This document shows, one piece after another, positions 47,901 to 58,900 of a DNA stretch of 64,000 nucleotides. Numbering within the stretch: the stretch's first letter is position 1; each line of letters begins with the position of its first letter. Source of the stretch: Chondrilla cf. caribensis (taxonomy: Eukaryota > Porifera > Demospongiae > Chondrillida > Chondrillidae); NCBI GenBank assembly GCA_964020155.1, contig OZ026553.1, forward strand, positions 3,866,509 through 3,930,508. The letters are read 5' to 3'. A program made the position numbers and the translations under genes. Below the pieces are notes generated by a model. The model saw only the letters and a program-made list of their open reading frames with translations, was not told the origin of the DNA and did not search any database.

Positions 47901-50775
47901 TCACAATAAGAGTGCCCTACCTTCCAACAACATCACTTCTTCACGCCCAGTAAGGCCACACTTCCATAAGACATCAACAATTCTTGCCATCACTGAGGGC
48001 TCTTTTGTATATGAAATGGCACAAATGTGATTCAAAGCAGTCAACCATGAGTATCCCTTCCAGGTCTTCTGTATTTCTCCAACCTCTTCTTTGAATATCA
48101 ATCCTTCCTGACTGATATCACCAAGTGCTATGTAGAAGAAGGGGACGTAAGTAGTAAAAACAACAACTGAATTTAAATGAGAAGAATAACAAAGAGAACA
48201 AGAAGTAGGAATAATACTGCAATACATGCTTAGCTTACATGTTCCTCTTGTGTACAGGGTTGGCATGTGTAGTGTGTGCAGGTCTGTTCATCATTAATTG
48301 AGGAAATACACCACATTCGTCATTGAATAATCAAGAAATGATGAATATGCACACAGTGTCACATGCATGTACATTCACACAGACATACATATACACAGAT
48401 GTACGTACAGTGTCAATGTATGTACAGTATGTATACAGATGGACTGTACACATAGATGTCATAATATATATGTACCCGATGCGTGGGCGTTTTCAATCAA
48501 CTACAAAAGCGCCGACAGGAGTACATTCGCGATGTACTGGGGTACATTTGTGATGTACCCCAGTTTTTGTAAGTGGCATTATTTAATCTAACAAGCTTCG
48601 GATAGTTACTGAGCGAACGATGAAACTCGCCGAACCCATGAGCCTTGGAATATTTACCGAGCGAATGAGGAAGCTTGCCGAACCCAAAAGCCTCAGAATA
48701 TTTTCCGAACGAACAAGGGAAACCGGCCAAACCCACGAACCTTAGAATATTTACCGAACGAATGAGGAGACTTGCCGGAACCAAAAGCCTTAGAATATCT
48801 ACAGAACGAACGAACGAAATAGGAAACTTGCCAAAAAAACGAGCCTAGGAGTATTAACTTTACCGAACGAGAGAGGAAACTTGCTGAAACGAACCTGAGA
48901 CTCAGAGTATACAATTTACCGAACGAATGACGATTACTGCAGTGTTATTAGGCCTTCTTGCTACTCTTCATTGAAAACCTCGATCGATAGGCCTACCAGC
49001 CCGCGTAAATGAATGTGCCTACGGGGTACATACTAGTTATACCCCGCTTTCGGTGTGTACTGTGCGGATGCACTAAGTGTTAGGAATAGATTGGCCGAGG
49101 GCGCAGCAGGATTATGGATGTTCAAAATAAAATTGTCCCACCTTTCAATAACATCACATTTTTCTGATCAGTAAAGCCACTCTTCTGCAAGATATTTGCA
49201 ATTCTTGTCATCTCTGAGGGTTCTTTTGTACATGAAATTTTACAAATGGAATTCGATGCAGTCTTCAATGAGGATCCCTCCCAACACTTTGGTACTTGTT
49301 GAAGTTCTTCTTTGGACATCAATCCTTCCTGACTGATATCACCAAGTACTATGTAGAAGAAGGGGATGTGAGTAGTAATAATAATAATAACAATGACAAT
49401 GAGAAGAATAACAAGGAGAACAAGAAGAACTGATATCACCAAGTGCTACGTATGTAGAAGAAGGGGGGCGTAAGTGGTAACAATAATAACAGCAACCAAA
49501 ATAAGAAGAATAACAAAGAAGAACAAGAAATAGGAGTAATATTGCAATACATGCTACATGTTCCCCTTGTGTACAGGGTTGACATGTGCAGTGTGTCCAT
49601 GTCTGTTCATCATTAATTAGGGAAATACGCCACATTCATCATTGAATAATTCATCAAGAGAATTTTATGGATAAACACACACACATACACATGTATACAT
49701 GCACAAATACACACATAGATGTACATACAGTGTACAGTATATGTACAGTGCATACAGATGTACTGTACATATACATGTCATCATACACATGTACACACAT
49801 GTTAGAGATCTGGAAGGATTGTAGTGGATATTGATACAATAATTGTTTTACTGTTCATTAGGGTGAGGTCAGTGTTAACAATTGAGATAAAGCTTCAGAG
49901 TTCCTTCACAGTTATTATGTGTGATGCTCATACTTAAAATAATTTATAACAATAATTAGAACATTTTGTAAATTAACCACCCACACAGTTGCATTATGGC
50001 AATATAGGTACAATATGTCTGCATGGGAAGTAATAAATCATTGATCTCCCAGCACAGCACACCACATATACAGTACAGCTGGAGTACATAAAAAGGTCAT
50101 CCATAATATGTACATACACATGTCAGAGCTCTTTGACTAAGGAAGCATATTGTAGTCAATATAGACCAATATAGACATATTACAATTACTGTATTTCTAA
50201 CGAGGGCAAGGTTGGTGTTAACAATTAAAATAAAGAGTATGTACCCAGTACAGCTCTTCCAGAGTTGCTTCATATTTACAATGGTAGTGTGTTCCATAGG
50301 CGGTGCAATGGGGGGGGCAGTTGCCCCCCTACTTTTTAAGGAGACATGTAACATTACATAGGACACAGGAATCTAAAGGATAATCTGTATTCTGTTTGTA
50401 TCTGTATCTTTGGTAACTCTCTGAATTGTAGTTTACTTAGTCCTCTAATGCTACAAATTCTGATTACCTCACATATTAATATAATTTTGAATGAGCCTTG
50501 GGGTTATGAACATATGCATAGCATTTACTCAACACTGAAGTGAAGTAGTGGCTAGCTGCCTCTGTGAATACCTGATAGATACCTTAAGGTTAACTTTGTG
50601 AGCTCAAAAGGATACCCTTTCAGTGTCTTGATGGCTACTTTGTATTGTTCCTCTGACTTTATACATAGAATGAGAGACAGGAGTGAAGCCTGTATAGTTG
50701 TAAAGTCTTCCTTATTGATTTCTTTACATTCCTCTTTAGTTACAACCCCTTCCTCTAAATGAAGTTTCATCATCA
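41663..50775 (-). CDS. Gene B: modular CARD-like/ZU5/UPA/Death protein
   Basis: Fourteen exons in transcript order: 50775-50572, 49348-49142, 48127-47921, 47404-47216, 47149-46970, 46561-46412, 45094-44994, 44759-44598, 44477-44414, 44272-43674, 43590-43453, 43385-43157, 42733-42686, 41952-41663. Phases agree throughout, giving about 922 codons without the first exon. The order is M1, two M3, M4, M5, M6, half-module, linker, ZU5, UPA, 16-residue linker, Death. No exon has a stop codon or frameshift, so this is the cleanest complete copy. Compared with gene A it lacks M2 and has two rather than four M3 exons. An inserted array element (48475-49045) separates the two M3 exons. A signalling role through Death-domain contacts is inferred. 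Confidence 0.8.
42686..42733 (-). CDS. Gene B UPA-Death linker exon
   Basis: A 48-nt phase 1-1 exon (VSPGVGTQELAGVNRE) with acceptor CTCCAG and donor GTAGGT. The gene C copy is at 56706-56753. The upstream hydrophobic-looking reading is polypyrimidine intron sequence, not a membrane helix. Confidence 0.65.
43157..43590 (-). CDS. Gene B UPA-region exons (two)
   Basis: Exon 43590-43453 encodes VLNKYWKHWRRCFKHCVTF to GKCWGAYLVSPQ; exon 43385-43157 encodes IRKADVRYGTHNTKKKM, GVYPPSFLVDVTQNN and ENLCYSVKAEDVVEEVP. They join in phase 0 behind ZU5, the UPA position in UNC5/PIDD-type proteins. Confidence 0.7.
43674..44272 (-). CDS. Gene B ZU5 exon
   Basis: Encodes FGIQTLHITQNGGEFLLEP, RMEVPATAISSDSLEVRYG, GPFALPSGYRLASPVVYVW, VISPHVLPEGEQMYTF, GTFGTVELSGHCSLLG and LRVAIIYNIPYWLK. 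599 nt, same length as in A and C. A change from Asp to Gly precedes TFGTV here. Starts phase 1, ends phase 0. Confidence 0.85.
44414..45094 (-). CDS. Gene B half-module and linker exons
   Basis: 45094-44994 encodes VLTEYYWRDRLSKKECDKL and WRDALKRLTK; 44759-44598 encodes YSQIEYASSTTSSGYESIS, FPEYDDLPPPAQ and TGSPKSL; 44477-44414 encodes DPTPSSGGSSDPPRIDAGL. Only two degenerate Tyr-Gly-Ser repeat units remain, against four in A and five in C, and the first linker exon starts at a different acceptor. Confidence 0.7.
45725..46283. mobile_element. Element with 48-bp tandem array, copy 2
   Basis: Inserted in a gene B intron between TGTGTACA and TGAATAGAGC, which are adjacent in gene A (15905). 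It opens with a hairpin (TAGTTGTACCCCTCTTTTG and its inverse, 45733-45800). It then carries a 48-bp array at about 45945-46120 (TTACCGAACGAACGAGG, AACTTGCCGAACCAACGAG) and ends AAAACTGGGGTAC. The end is an inverted match to GTACCCCAGTTTTT in the copies at 10337 and 48475. The array is open in frame on both strands, encoding 16-residue repeats such as LPNERGNLPNQRVLEY. Confidence 0.65.
46412..47404 (-). CDS. Gene B module exons M4-M6
   Basis: 47404-47216 (VVSKLLGEHLLANKLFAG to HGMKKEAKCVRG), 47149-46970 (AGSKAIHQVFEGKRGTT to LLLHEGRHSLVA) and 46561-46412 (DISVLCSKVLPKKMKDV to MIHELAEKTG). All phase 1-1 with lengths identical to gene A. Confidence 0.7.
47405..47920. other. Gene B intron
   Basis: Contains a mixed CA/GCA low-complexity run (47478-47530). 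Collinear with 17068-17529 and 62044-62983. No exon. Confidence 0.55.
47921..49348 (-). CDS. Gene B: two M3 module exons
   Basis: 49348-49142 encodes VLGDISQEGLMSKEELQ, CTKEPSEMTRIANILQKSG and NVMLLKG; 48127-47921 encodes ALGDISQEGLIFKEEVGEI and RIVDVLWKCGLTGREEVML. Each is 207 nt, phase 1-1. A truncated third start (GCACTTGGTGATATCAG) remains at about 49431-49448, where it runs directly into intron sequence. Confidence 0.7.
48475..49045. mobile_element. Element with 48-bp tandem array, copy 3
   Basis: Starts TGTACCCGATGCGTGGGCG, contains GGGGTACATTTGTGATGTAC and GTACCCCAGTTTTTGTAAGT, then about six units of a 48-56-bp array (TTTACCGAACGAATGAGGA, CTTGCCG, GCCTTAGAATA) at 48595-48925. It ends with TACGGGGTACATACTAGTTA. 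The tail matches the end of the relative at 10337-10600. Confidence 0.7.
49449..50571. other. Gene B intron made of decayed M3 repeat units
   Basis: Homologous to intron parts of the gene A tandem array (for example 49610-49830 against 20330-20530), without a further intact exon. No other gene. Confidence 0.55.
50572..50775 (-). CDS. Gene B module exon M1
   Basis: Encodes VMMKLHLEEGVVTKEECKE, FTTIQASLLSLILC and TLKGYPFELTKLTLRYL. 204 nt, phase 1-1, orthologous to 27627-27836. The first coding exon further upstream is not identified. Confidence 0.65.
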
Positions 50776-51448
50776 CTGTACAGTGTAAGGAGAAGAGTAC
50801 GTGCTGAGTGAACTACATGACAACACTCAAATGTTAAGAACATACTTCATCATCACCTATTACAGTAACTGTTACAGTATTACTAAATTACATTATAATA
50901 CGATAAGGTTAGGATCAATGTAGCTAGTTGCTAGTATAGAATGGAGCAGCATCTTGATGTTGCACTTCGCATGGCAAGATGGGCGCTACATGTATTATCA
51001 TCTCAATTGAGGACATCACTCCACACAACATTAGTTTTATTATTCATGTTTCGATAGGAAGATATATGTCGATGTAGCTAATTACCTCTTGCGATGTCGA
51101 GAAAACGATATCCAAAAGTACAACAACATCGGTTTCTGGCAGCCATTTTCGAGGAATAGCGAGCAGATTGGAAAATCCCCTTCTGTCCAGTGTAAACTGT
51201 TAACTATAAACATAGATACTCTATACTACGGTGCGTAGTATAGAGTATCTATGCTATAAACCAGTATATCAACCATTCGGTGGAATTTGGAAAAAGTTAT
51301 GCTAGCGGCGGGGAGTGACGGTGGTGATCACAAGGACGCTGACTTTCAGTTTAAATTCTTAAGAATGCGAACCGGAATTGAAACAATCATGAAATTGGAA
51401 ACCTGTAGTGCAGTACAGATTCACCACTCTCCGCTGAAACTGGAGAAA
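50776..51448. promoter_or_regulatory. Divergent intergenic region between gene B and NOSIP-like copy 3
   Basis: Equivalent of 27837-28504, with GGCAGCCATTTTCGAGG and CTATAAACCAGTATATCAAC retained. About 100 bp of the unit 2 block is replaced by a perfect 20-bp-arm hairpin at 51211-51253. Promoter role inferred from position. Confidence 0.4.
51211..51253. repeat. Perfect hairpin, 20-bp arms, 3-nt loop
   Basis: CATAGATACTCTATACTACG, loop GTG, then its exact reverse complement. It lies in the conserved upstream block of unit 3 only. Confidence 0.95.
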
Positions 51449-52280
51449 ATGGGTGGACACGGGAAGAACTGACTGCGAGTGCCGTCTATGGCTACCACGA
51501 GAAGAAGAAGGATACTGGTGAGTCAGAGAGTGTAGCCAGCCTTACTAAAGTTGACGTCCTCCATTACTCCGGGTAGACAACCTCTTCAATTTGAGGACTC
51601 CTGGGTTCACAGTTCGTGTTACCTTCACAACATAGGCTATACCACTGCAATAGTGGCTTGTTTCACGAGTAAATTATAGACGTCTTCCCGTGTAGTGAGG
51701 CAGTGTCAACAGTAGGATAGAACGGGTTGACGTGGAATCGGGTTCTTATGAGTTGACCCGAATCTGTGCTAATTTCAGACATTATTGCTATTTTATCAAT
51801 CATTCAATCCATATGGATACATCTTCAGTAGGAGGTCATCCCTATACAAATACGGATTACCTAGGAAGAACGATTACGGCCGTTTCCTCTAACCCTAACC
51901 CCTAACTCTACTACTAAAAAACTAACTCTACCCTATCCCTAACTCAAGAACCTAACTCTACCCTATTCCTACCTCTAAAACCTAACCCTAACCCTAACTC
52001 TACCCTACCCCTAACTCTAAAACCTAACTCTACCCTACCCCTACCTCTAAAACCTAACTCTACCCTATCCCTACCTCTAAAACCTAACTTCACCTTAATC
52101 TTCTTTTTTGCACACAACAATGACATGTTATAACAGACAATTGTTTTGACTGTTGAATATAGTGTCCATTTCACTGTCCCCGGCTGTCATGTGATTTAAC
52201 CTTTTTTCTCTTCCATTTCTCATGTAGCCACATCTGGATATGGGACAAAGCATGCAAGATTGAGCAAAGACTCTCTGAGA
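51449..52280 (+). pseudogene. NOSIP: NOSIP-like fragment, unit 3 (broken)
   Basis: Exon 1 (51449-51517) starts MGGHGKN and then meets TGA; it is also one base shorter than the other copies (AACTGACTGCGAG against AACCAGACAGCGAG). The G|GTGAGT donor is kept. Exon 2 (52228-52280) is intact. Exon 3 with the FDCCC motif is missing after the GT run; only the decayed duplicate at 53308 remains. Clearly non-functional as NOSIP. Confidence 0.8.
51893..52092. repeat. Degenerate telomere-like array (CCCTAA/CTCTAA)
   Basis: About 200 bp of CCCTAACCCTAA mixed with CCCTACCCCTAACTCTAAAA variants, organised in ~30-bp higher-order repeats. It lies in intron 1 of the unit 3 NOSIP-like copy; units 1 and 2 lack it. 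The core equals the TTAGGG telomere repeat of many animals. Confidence 0.8.
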
Positions 52281-52347
52281 GTGAGAGTCTGTGTTTCTTC
52301 ATTGAGCTAGTTGTGTCCTTAGCAACACACATCATACTATCAGTGTA

Positions 52348-52437
<90 letters not shown>
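52348..52437. repeat. (GT)n microsatellite, unit 3
   Basis: GT run with one TTT interruption, homologous in position to 7855 and 30251. Confidence 0.95.
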
Positions 52438-52840
52438 CATGTCTATATTTAGACTGGTGTACATACATATGTGTTACTTGTGTGTACGTATTTGCAGTAC
52501 ATACCCTATTATACATACTTGGATTACTTGTATAGAAGTATATACAAGTATACAGTTGTATGCACATTCATATTATGTTTACATTGTTGTCATATCTTGT
52601 TTGGATTTGTGAGGTTCTACAGTACTTACTAAGCAACACACAGTGTACATATTTCATTATGCCTAATATGTGTATATATTTTAGGTGTCCTCAGAAGAGA
52701 GGTACCACTGTATAGGACATCTCATCTTAGTCTCGAGGTGTCCTCAGTAGAGAGGTTCCATGGTATAGAATAGATATAAGGTAATCTTAGTACAGAGGTG
52801 TCCTCAGTAGAGAGGTTCCTCATTATAACCAGTTTACAAT

Positions 52841-53176
52841 TTTTAGGGGCTGCCACAGGCAGCCCCTATATTGTTTTCATTTCCACTTCCGGTATGTAAC
52901 GCTCGTCCGATAGATATAATATATATATATATATATATATAATATGTGTTCCTACGCGTAACCGCAACAATGAAGTTATATTAGAATTTATATTGCGCGA
53001 AATAAAGATGGCCGATTTCGAACGCTGACAATTTGAAATTGGGCTAGAATTCGTGCGCTGAAGCTCTGCCGAACGTAATAACTTCAGCGAAGGTTCTTCT
53101 AAATCTAACAAAGATGCCCAAGTAATTCGAGTGCGGGGGGCGGCAGCCCCACGAGTTTTTAAACTTGAATTACTTG
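52841..53176 (-). mobile_element. Hairpin-ended short element, copy 2
   Basis: Inverted relative to 9333-9665. TTTTAGGGGCTGCC-ACA-GGCAGCCCC at the left and the TCGAGTGC/AAACTTGAATTACTTG hairpin at the right. The neighbouring ATT and GGAATTCAACTAGTGG are contiguous in unit 2 (about 31280), giving the empty site. Confidence 0.75.
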
Positions 53177-53307
53177 TTGGAATTCAACTAGTGGTTGTTA
53201 TTGACAAGTGGTTGTTGTTGTTATTTCTCTTGTTTGTGTACACAACTCACTCATGTAGTTCTTCCATTAATTTTCTTATTATTATTCTCTCCAATCTCAC
53301 TTTACAG

Positions 53308-53360
53308 AACTTTGATTCCTGTTGAATCACTCCATAATCACGTGGAGATCCAGTTATAAT
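53308..53360 (+). pseudogene. Decayed NOSIP-like exon 3 duplicate, unit 3
   Basis: 53 nt with intact TTTACAG acceptor and GTGAGT donor, and the same internal stops as 31398. Confidence 0.65.
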
Positions 53361-53641
53361 GTGAGTCCACACACAGAAGTATTTATTATTTAAAGCTATT
53401 TGTAACAATCTGACATGTCACACAAACACAGATGCATATGTGTAAATGCAACATTTCACAGCCATGTACTGTGGGTGGATATGCAATTGTCTGGTATTTT
53501 TGTATTCATGTGTTTGTAAGCACTAGCACAATGTGTGCTTGTGTTCCATACATACAGTGTGTATGCACACACAAGGGTATTCTAGGTGTACAGTTTCATA
53601 GTGTGAGAATATGTTTACGGAAGTATTTATAGACAGTTTAT

Positions 53642-53705
53642 CACACACAAACACACACACACACACACACACACGTGTACACACGTACATGCACACACAC
53701 ACATG

Positions 53706-53775
<70 letters not shown>

Positions 53776-53779
53776 CACA

Positions 53780-53848
<69 letters not shown>
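53642..53848. repeat. (CA)n microsatellite, ~200 bp
   Basis: Interrupted CA run. It generates several long apparent ORFs of Thr-His or Cys-Val repeats on both strands, none of them real. Confidence 0.95.
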
Positions 53849-53850
<2 letters not shown>

Positions 53851-55673
53851 ACACAGTTACACACGTGGCACCTCACAATCATGCAGGTATGGTGTGTACA
53901 TGTATGGGTATCTACTGTTTGTGTGTTCATGTGTGTTGAAGCATAAGTGTATATATCTGTGTGCTTGTGTGTGTGTACACACATTCAATATGTATGCATA
54001 TGTATGTATGACATGTATCCACATACAGGTGTATTCTAGGTGTACAGTTTCAAAGTGTGAGGTTAGGTTGAGGCACTAGTCTCACAGTGCCAGACCATGT
54101 ACATGGCCACTGTATTCATATTCCCTCAATTCCCACTACATAGTGAGTACAGTGGAACCTCCATAATCCAACATTCTGTATTATCCAACTGTGTTCTGAA
54201 ACATGCATAACCATCGTTATAGACTACACCGGAAAACATGCTAACCTGTTTAATCCGACATGTTAAATTTTGCCCAAATTGTGTTGGATTATCAAGGTTC
54301 TACTATGTACGTATGTACTTGCATTCTGTACTGTGCTAGTTGTCTACATATATCTGTAGTATAGTGTTGTTGTCAGGACATGTATGTACATATGTACGTA
54401 TGTATGCAGTACAGTGTTGGGGTAAGTAGAGATAAGGGTATTTCTGGAGAGAATTGTTCTGAAGTTGGTGCCATTTCTTTACCTTTTTATTACGATAAGT
54501 GACATTTGATTTCTCCAATTCTACTCTTTCCACCATTTCTGCCATATCAGCCATTTCCCCTGCCTGTACAGTGTGATATGCAATACCTGTCCACCTCTAC
54601 CTACACACATGTACAGTCCTTTCGACTCACCAGTGTACCACATCTGACTGTGGTGTGTCGTTGCTTACAGAACTGTAGACTTTGGACAGTATCAGTGGTG
54701 AACTCCTAGATCACAAGTAAAGAGTGTATTCTATTCTCTCAGACAATGCAACCCAGATAATGAGCCAGGTATGTATGTCTGTAGCAATAATTATGTAACC
54801 CTATAATATATGTGCATATGGTGCGTTACATGTAAATAAACATACATATGTATGTACCATTAATTTTGTGTATACAGTATGTGTTTAAACATACAACATG
54901 TGTTTGTTGGTATGCTTTGTAAGTTAACAAACTTCCATTTACATAATTATAAGAAATGATTAAAACATATCAACCATGAAGGTCTACGTCAGTTACAAAC
55001 TAGCTATGTAAAAGCTCATTAACTCACAATTCATACCATTACTGGAACTATAGCAGGGGCCTCCACGATATCATGTGTGTTTTGTGCCATTTTGTACAAT
55101 CATACATACATAGATGTACATATGTATGTACGGTATCTGTTCATAGATAGCTGGAAGGTTATATAAATCATGGTCACATTTGTTTACAATAAACAACCTA
55201 TTGTTTATCAATCCTCTACTACAGGAAGCCACAGATGATTTCAGAGGACATGAGAGTAGATTGTACCCTTCATTGAAGTGATCTCTGTGTTTTGTAAATT
55301 TACATTATGATGTATTATAATAATAGTAATGTAGTGGGAAGACATTATTATGATGATTATACTCAGTATACTGTATAATACTTTTATAATGCTATACTAT
55401 ATTATATAATTAATAATTTACAATAAATAATATAATAATATTATTAAACACTCATAGGGTAAATTATATATGCGCATACATATTATATCTATATCTTATT
55501 AAATTTTCGTTTAAAGTATATATTTTTGATGATCAATATGATTAATTTAAAATTCAATTTTACATATTATATCACATCAAAATCGATGCACGTACTACTA
55601 TTATACTTTGGTATTTATGCACTGACAATAATATAATAATACCATATTAAGTCTTACAAAAATAACAGTGTTG
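53849..55673. other. Non-coding stretch of unit 3
   Basis: Collinear with 9000-11821. It keeps the TGCCTGTACAG and CTACTACAG-GAAGCCAC punctuation but shows no coherent frame. Confidence 0.5.
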
Positions 55674-55963
55674 TCAAGTACTACTCCAAGCTGGGTTGCT
55701 CCGGATATCCTTCTCCATCGCATCAGCCACATTAGGTCCTTTGGATTCTCTCATTATTTTCAACAGAAATCCCCATGTTGGAGGGAATAGGTCTCCAGAC
55801 TTGCCATCCCTCCAGTATCGTAGAGCCAGTATTCCACCAAGGGACTGGTCTGATCTCAAAGATTGAACTTCATTTACAGGTACACCCAAACTGATAGCCA
55901 AAGAGTGCCAAACTGGAACCTTGTTCAGTACACCTTGGAGGCCAACGTCTGATGGTGTTTTAT
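55674..55963 (-). CDS. Gene C last exon: Death domain
   Basis: Encodes DKTPSDVGLQGVLNKVPVW, HSLAISLGVPVNEVQSL, LGGILALRYWRDGKSG, PPTWGFLLKIMRESK and VADAMEKDIRSNPAW before TGA. Same length and phase as gene B. Confidence 0.85.
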
Positions 55964-58900
55964 CTACAGACAACACAAAACCACAATTATAATTATGCAT
56001 GCATTAGATACAATAGGTTACTGCTACAGTAAGCCTATTACCTCAATATATAATTCCATTCGACAATCTGTAATACCTACGAATGTCTAACAATAGCATG
56101 TGTTGGTGTCTATTGTATGTGCCCTGTCTGAATATATACCTGTCCCTCACACACAAGTGATGCTAGACCATATTCATTATTGATGTACAGTACTACATGT
56201 TCCAATTACACCAGTACATATTCCCATTGTGTACAAGGTTTGCTACACAAAACACCTCACTAGTGTACCCTGCGTTGGTTCTATGCTCTACTAGTGTGTA
56301 GTGTGTCCACTACATGTACCCATAGTGCATGTGGACTGCCAACTACATCTTTCCTCTAGATTAGCATGCCAGCTATGTATGTGTTCCCCTGATGTGAAGT
56401 GTCAGTTACACGCTGGCCTATGGCTACTCTTACTGTAGAGGACACGCTACAATGTTCCTCTAGTGGAAAATCCATATGTACATGTCTTTTCACATATTAT
56501 GATGTCCACAACACACAATTCCCTCAAACTGTACACATTTATTCTCACTTTGAAAATTATTGGTTTCCTGCTCTGGAGACACAGACTCTACATTAAATTG
56601 AAAGGAACAGATTAACATTTTTATGTATCTGAGTACTGGCAGTTGATTGTCATTCCCCTAAGGATGTGAATCGTTTCACAATATGTAATCTCCAATAATA
56701 CCTACCTTCTCTACTGACACCTGCTGACTCTTGTGTTCCCACACCAGGAGATACTGGAGACAATGACAGTAGAACAATGGTTATTAACATGGCAATAATC
56801 CAATGTGTGTATACACTATATCAAATACACTGTGACACATGTAATTAGATACAACATGTGAACACAGTCATACACTACATAAGTATGCATTCAAATACTA
56901 ATACATGTACAGGTATGACCACATACAACCACAAATGTTATGTAAAATGTTACTATTTTGAACAGGACAAGGACTATTTTATAGTATTACACACATATAA
57001 CATGCCCAATATGGAGTACTGTAGCCATGGTGATGGTGCACCCAGTGAAGGGGGTTCAAGGTTAGTTGTATATAGTTCCTATATAAATCGTACAGTGCAT
57101 GCATTACCCGAAATATACATAAAATACACATGCATAGATACACTAGATGTTTACGAAAGCTAAGTGGAATTCAGCCTGCTGAGAGAGAAAGGAGAAAAGC
57201 AAAAAAACGGCAACTGCGGGACTTGAACCCAGGGTGTCTGACTAAAGCCGTGGTGGCTTCGTGGCTCAGTGGTTTATGGCGGCTTTAGTCAGACACCCTG
57301 GGTTCGAGTCCCGCAGTTGCCGGTTTTCCCTTTTCTCCTTTCTCTCTCAGCAGGCTGAATTCCACTTAGCTTTCGTATCTGTCATACGCCTGTTTACTTA
57401 CATATATGATCATCTATGATTAAGATTAGATGAAATGATTACACCCACTAAAAAAACGAGTAGACTAGGAGTAGTAGTGAAGATATCTAACGAAGTTACT
57501 AAAAGAACTGTTACATACACTAGATGTTTGTGTATTTACAAGCACAAACTAACTCACCTGGTACTTCCTCTACGACATCCTCAGCTTTGACTGAATAACA
57601 AAGGTTTTCACCATCAATCCCCGCAATGATTAGCTTTGCAACTGTACACAGAGTACGGCAGTCACTGTGACAGTTATTCTGTGTAACATCAACTAAGAAT
57701 GACGGAGGATAGACTCCCTCTTCTACAGCCATTTTCATTTTCTTTTCCGTATTATGAGTGCCATAATGGATATCAGCTTTCCTGATCTGTAAAGAAGCAA
57801 ATACAAGCATCACAATGAATGTATTACAGGACCAATCTTTTGTTTCAACTCACTTGTGGTGACACTAGATAAGCACCCCAACATTTACCGTGTGATTCAC
57901 TAAGCTGTCCTGTTATTACTTGCTTCTTGAACTTGAAGGTCACACAGTGTTTAAAACACCTTCTCCAGTGTTTCCAATACTTGTTGAGGACCTGTAGTGT
58001 AGAGGATATCTCAAAGTTAGCCAACTGTATACCATATCGAAGTCCATACACATCATACATAATAAACACTGTACCTTTAGCCAATATGGAATATTGTAAA
58101 TAATGGCCACCCTCAGCAGACGATTGCTCCCTTCTACCTTCTCCCAGGCACTAGCACAGTAACTAGATGGGATCTTCTCCCTCATGGCTTGTCCTAGTAG
58201 ACTGCAGTGTCCCGATAACTCCACAGTACCAAATGTGTCATGTAGTGAGGTACACTTGGACTCCATAGTTGTGAATGTGTACATCTGTTCACCCTCCGGA
58301 AGAACATGTGGGGAGATGACAAAGGAGGCATCTTCTTCAAGGTGACCGTGATCTCCAGCTATCCAATGAGGAATGTGGAGCTTCAGGGATTTGGTGACTT
58401 TGGAGTGGTCAAACCAGACATAGACCACTGGACTGGCTAGCCTGTAACCACTTGGAAGAGCAAAGGGACCATCAAGAATGATGCCATATCTCACCTCCAG
58501 TGAGTCACTGCTAATGGCAGTAGCTGGTACTTCCATACGAAATGCTCTGTTGTCAACATCACTGTGTTCAGGTGAGGCTGGCTCCAGTAGGAATTCCCCT
58601 CCATTTTGTGTAATGTGGAGGGTCTGAATACCAAATGGAATCCAGCACTGGTCCAGTAAATGAGATTCATGATCTTCAGTGGAGGATATGAATAGAATAT
58701 ACAGAATATAAGACTAATTAGTGTACGTACGTATATAACTATATTTATAAATGATAAAGCATCCACATATTCATACAATACATTTGATTGCATACTCACC
58801 ATGATCTGGTCCAGCATCTCTTCTAGGAGGATCTGAACTACCACCAGAACTGGGAGTTGGGTCCTACACAAGACGAAGGACAAGATTTTATGTGTAAATT

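Noticed and set aside
53611..54079. Long ORFs of Thr-His or Cys-Val repeats (also at 7855, 30094, 52313, 62078)
   Set aside because: They are translations of CA/GT microsatellites in several frames on both strands and have no flanking domain.
57246..57320. Functional tRNA gene
   Set aside because: A and B boxes and an acceptor pairing with several G-U pairs are visible, but the sequence is half of a larger inverted repeat inside a retroposon with target duplication, and the anticodon arm pairs poorly.
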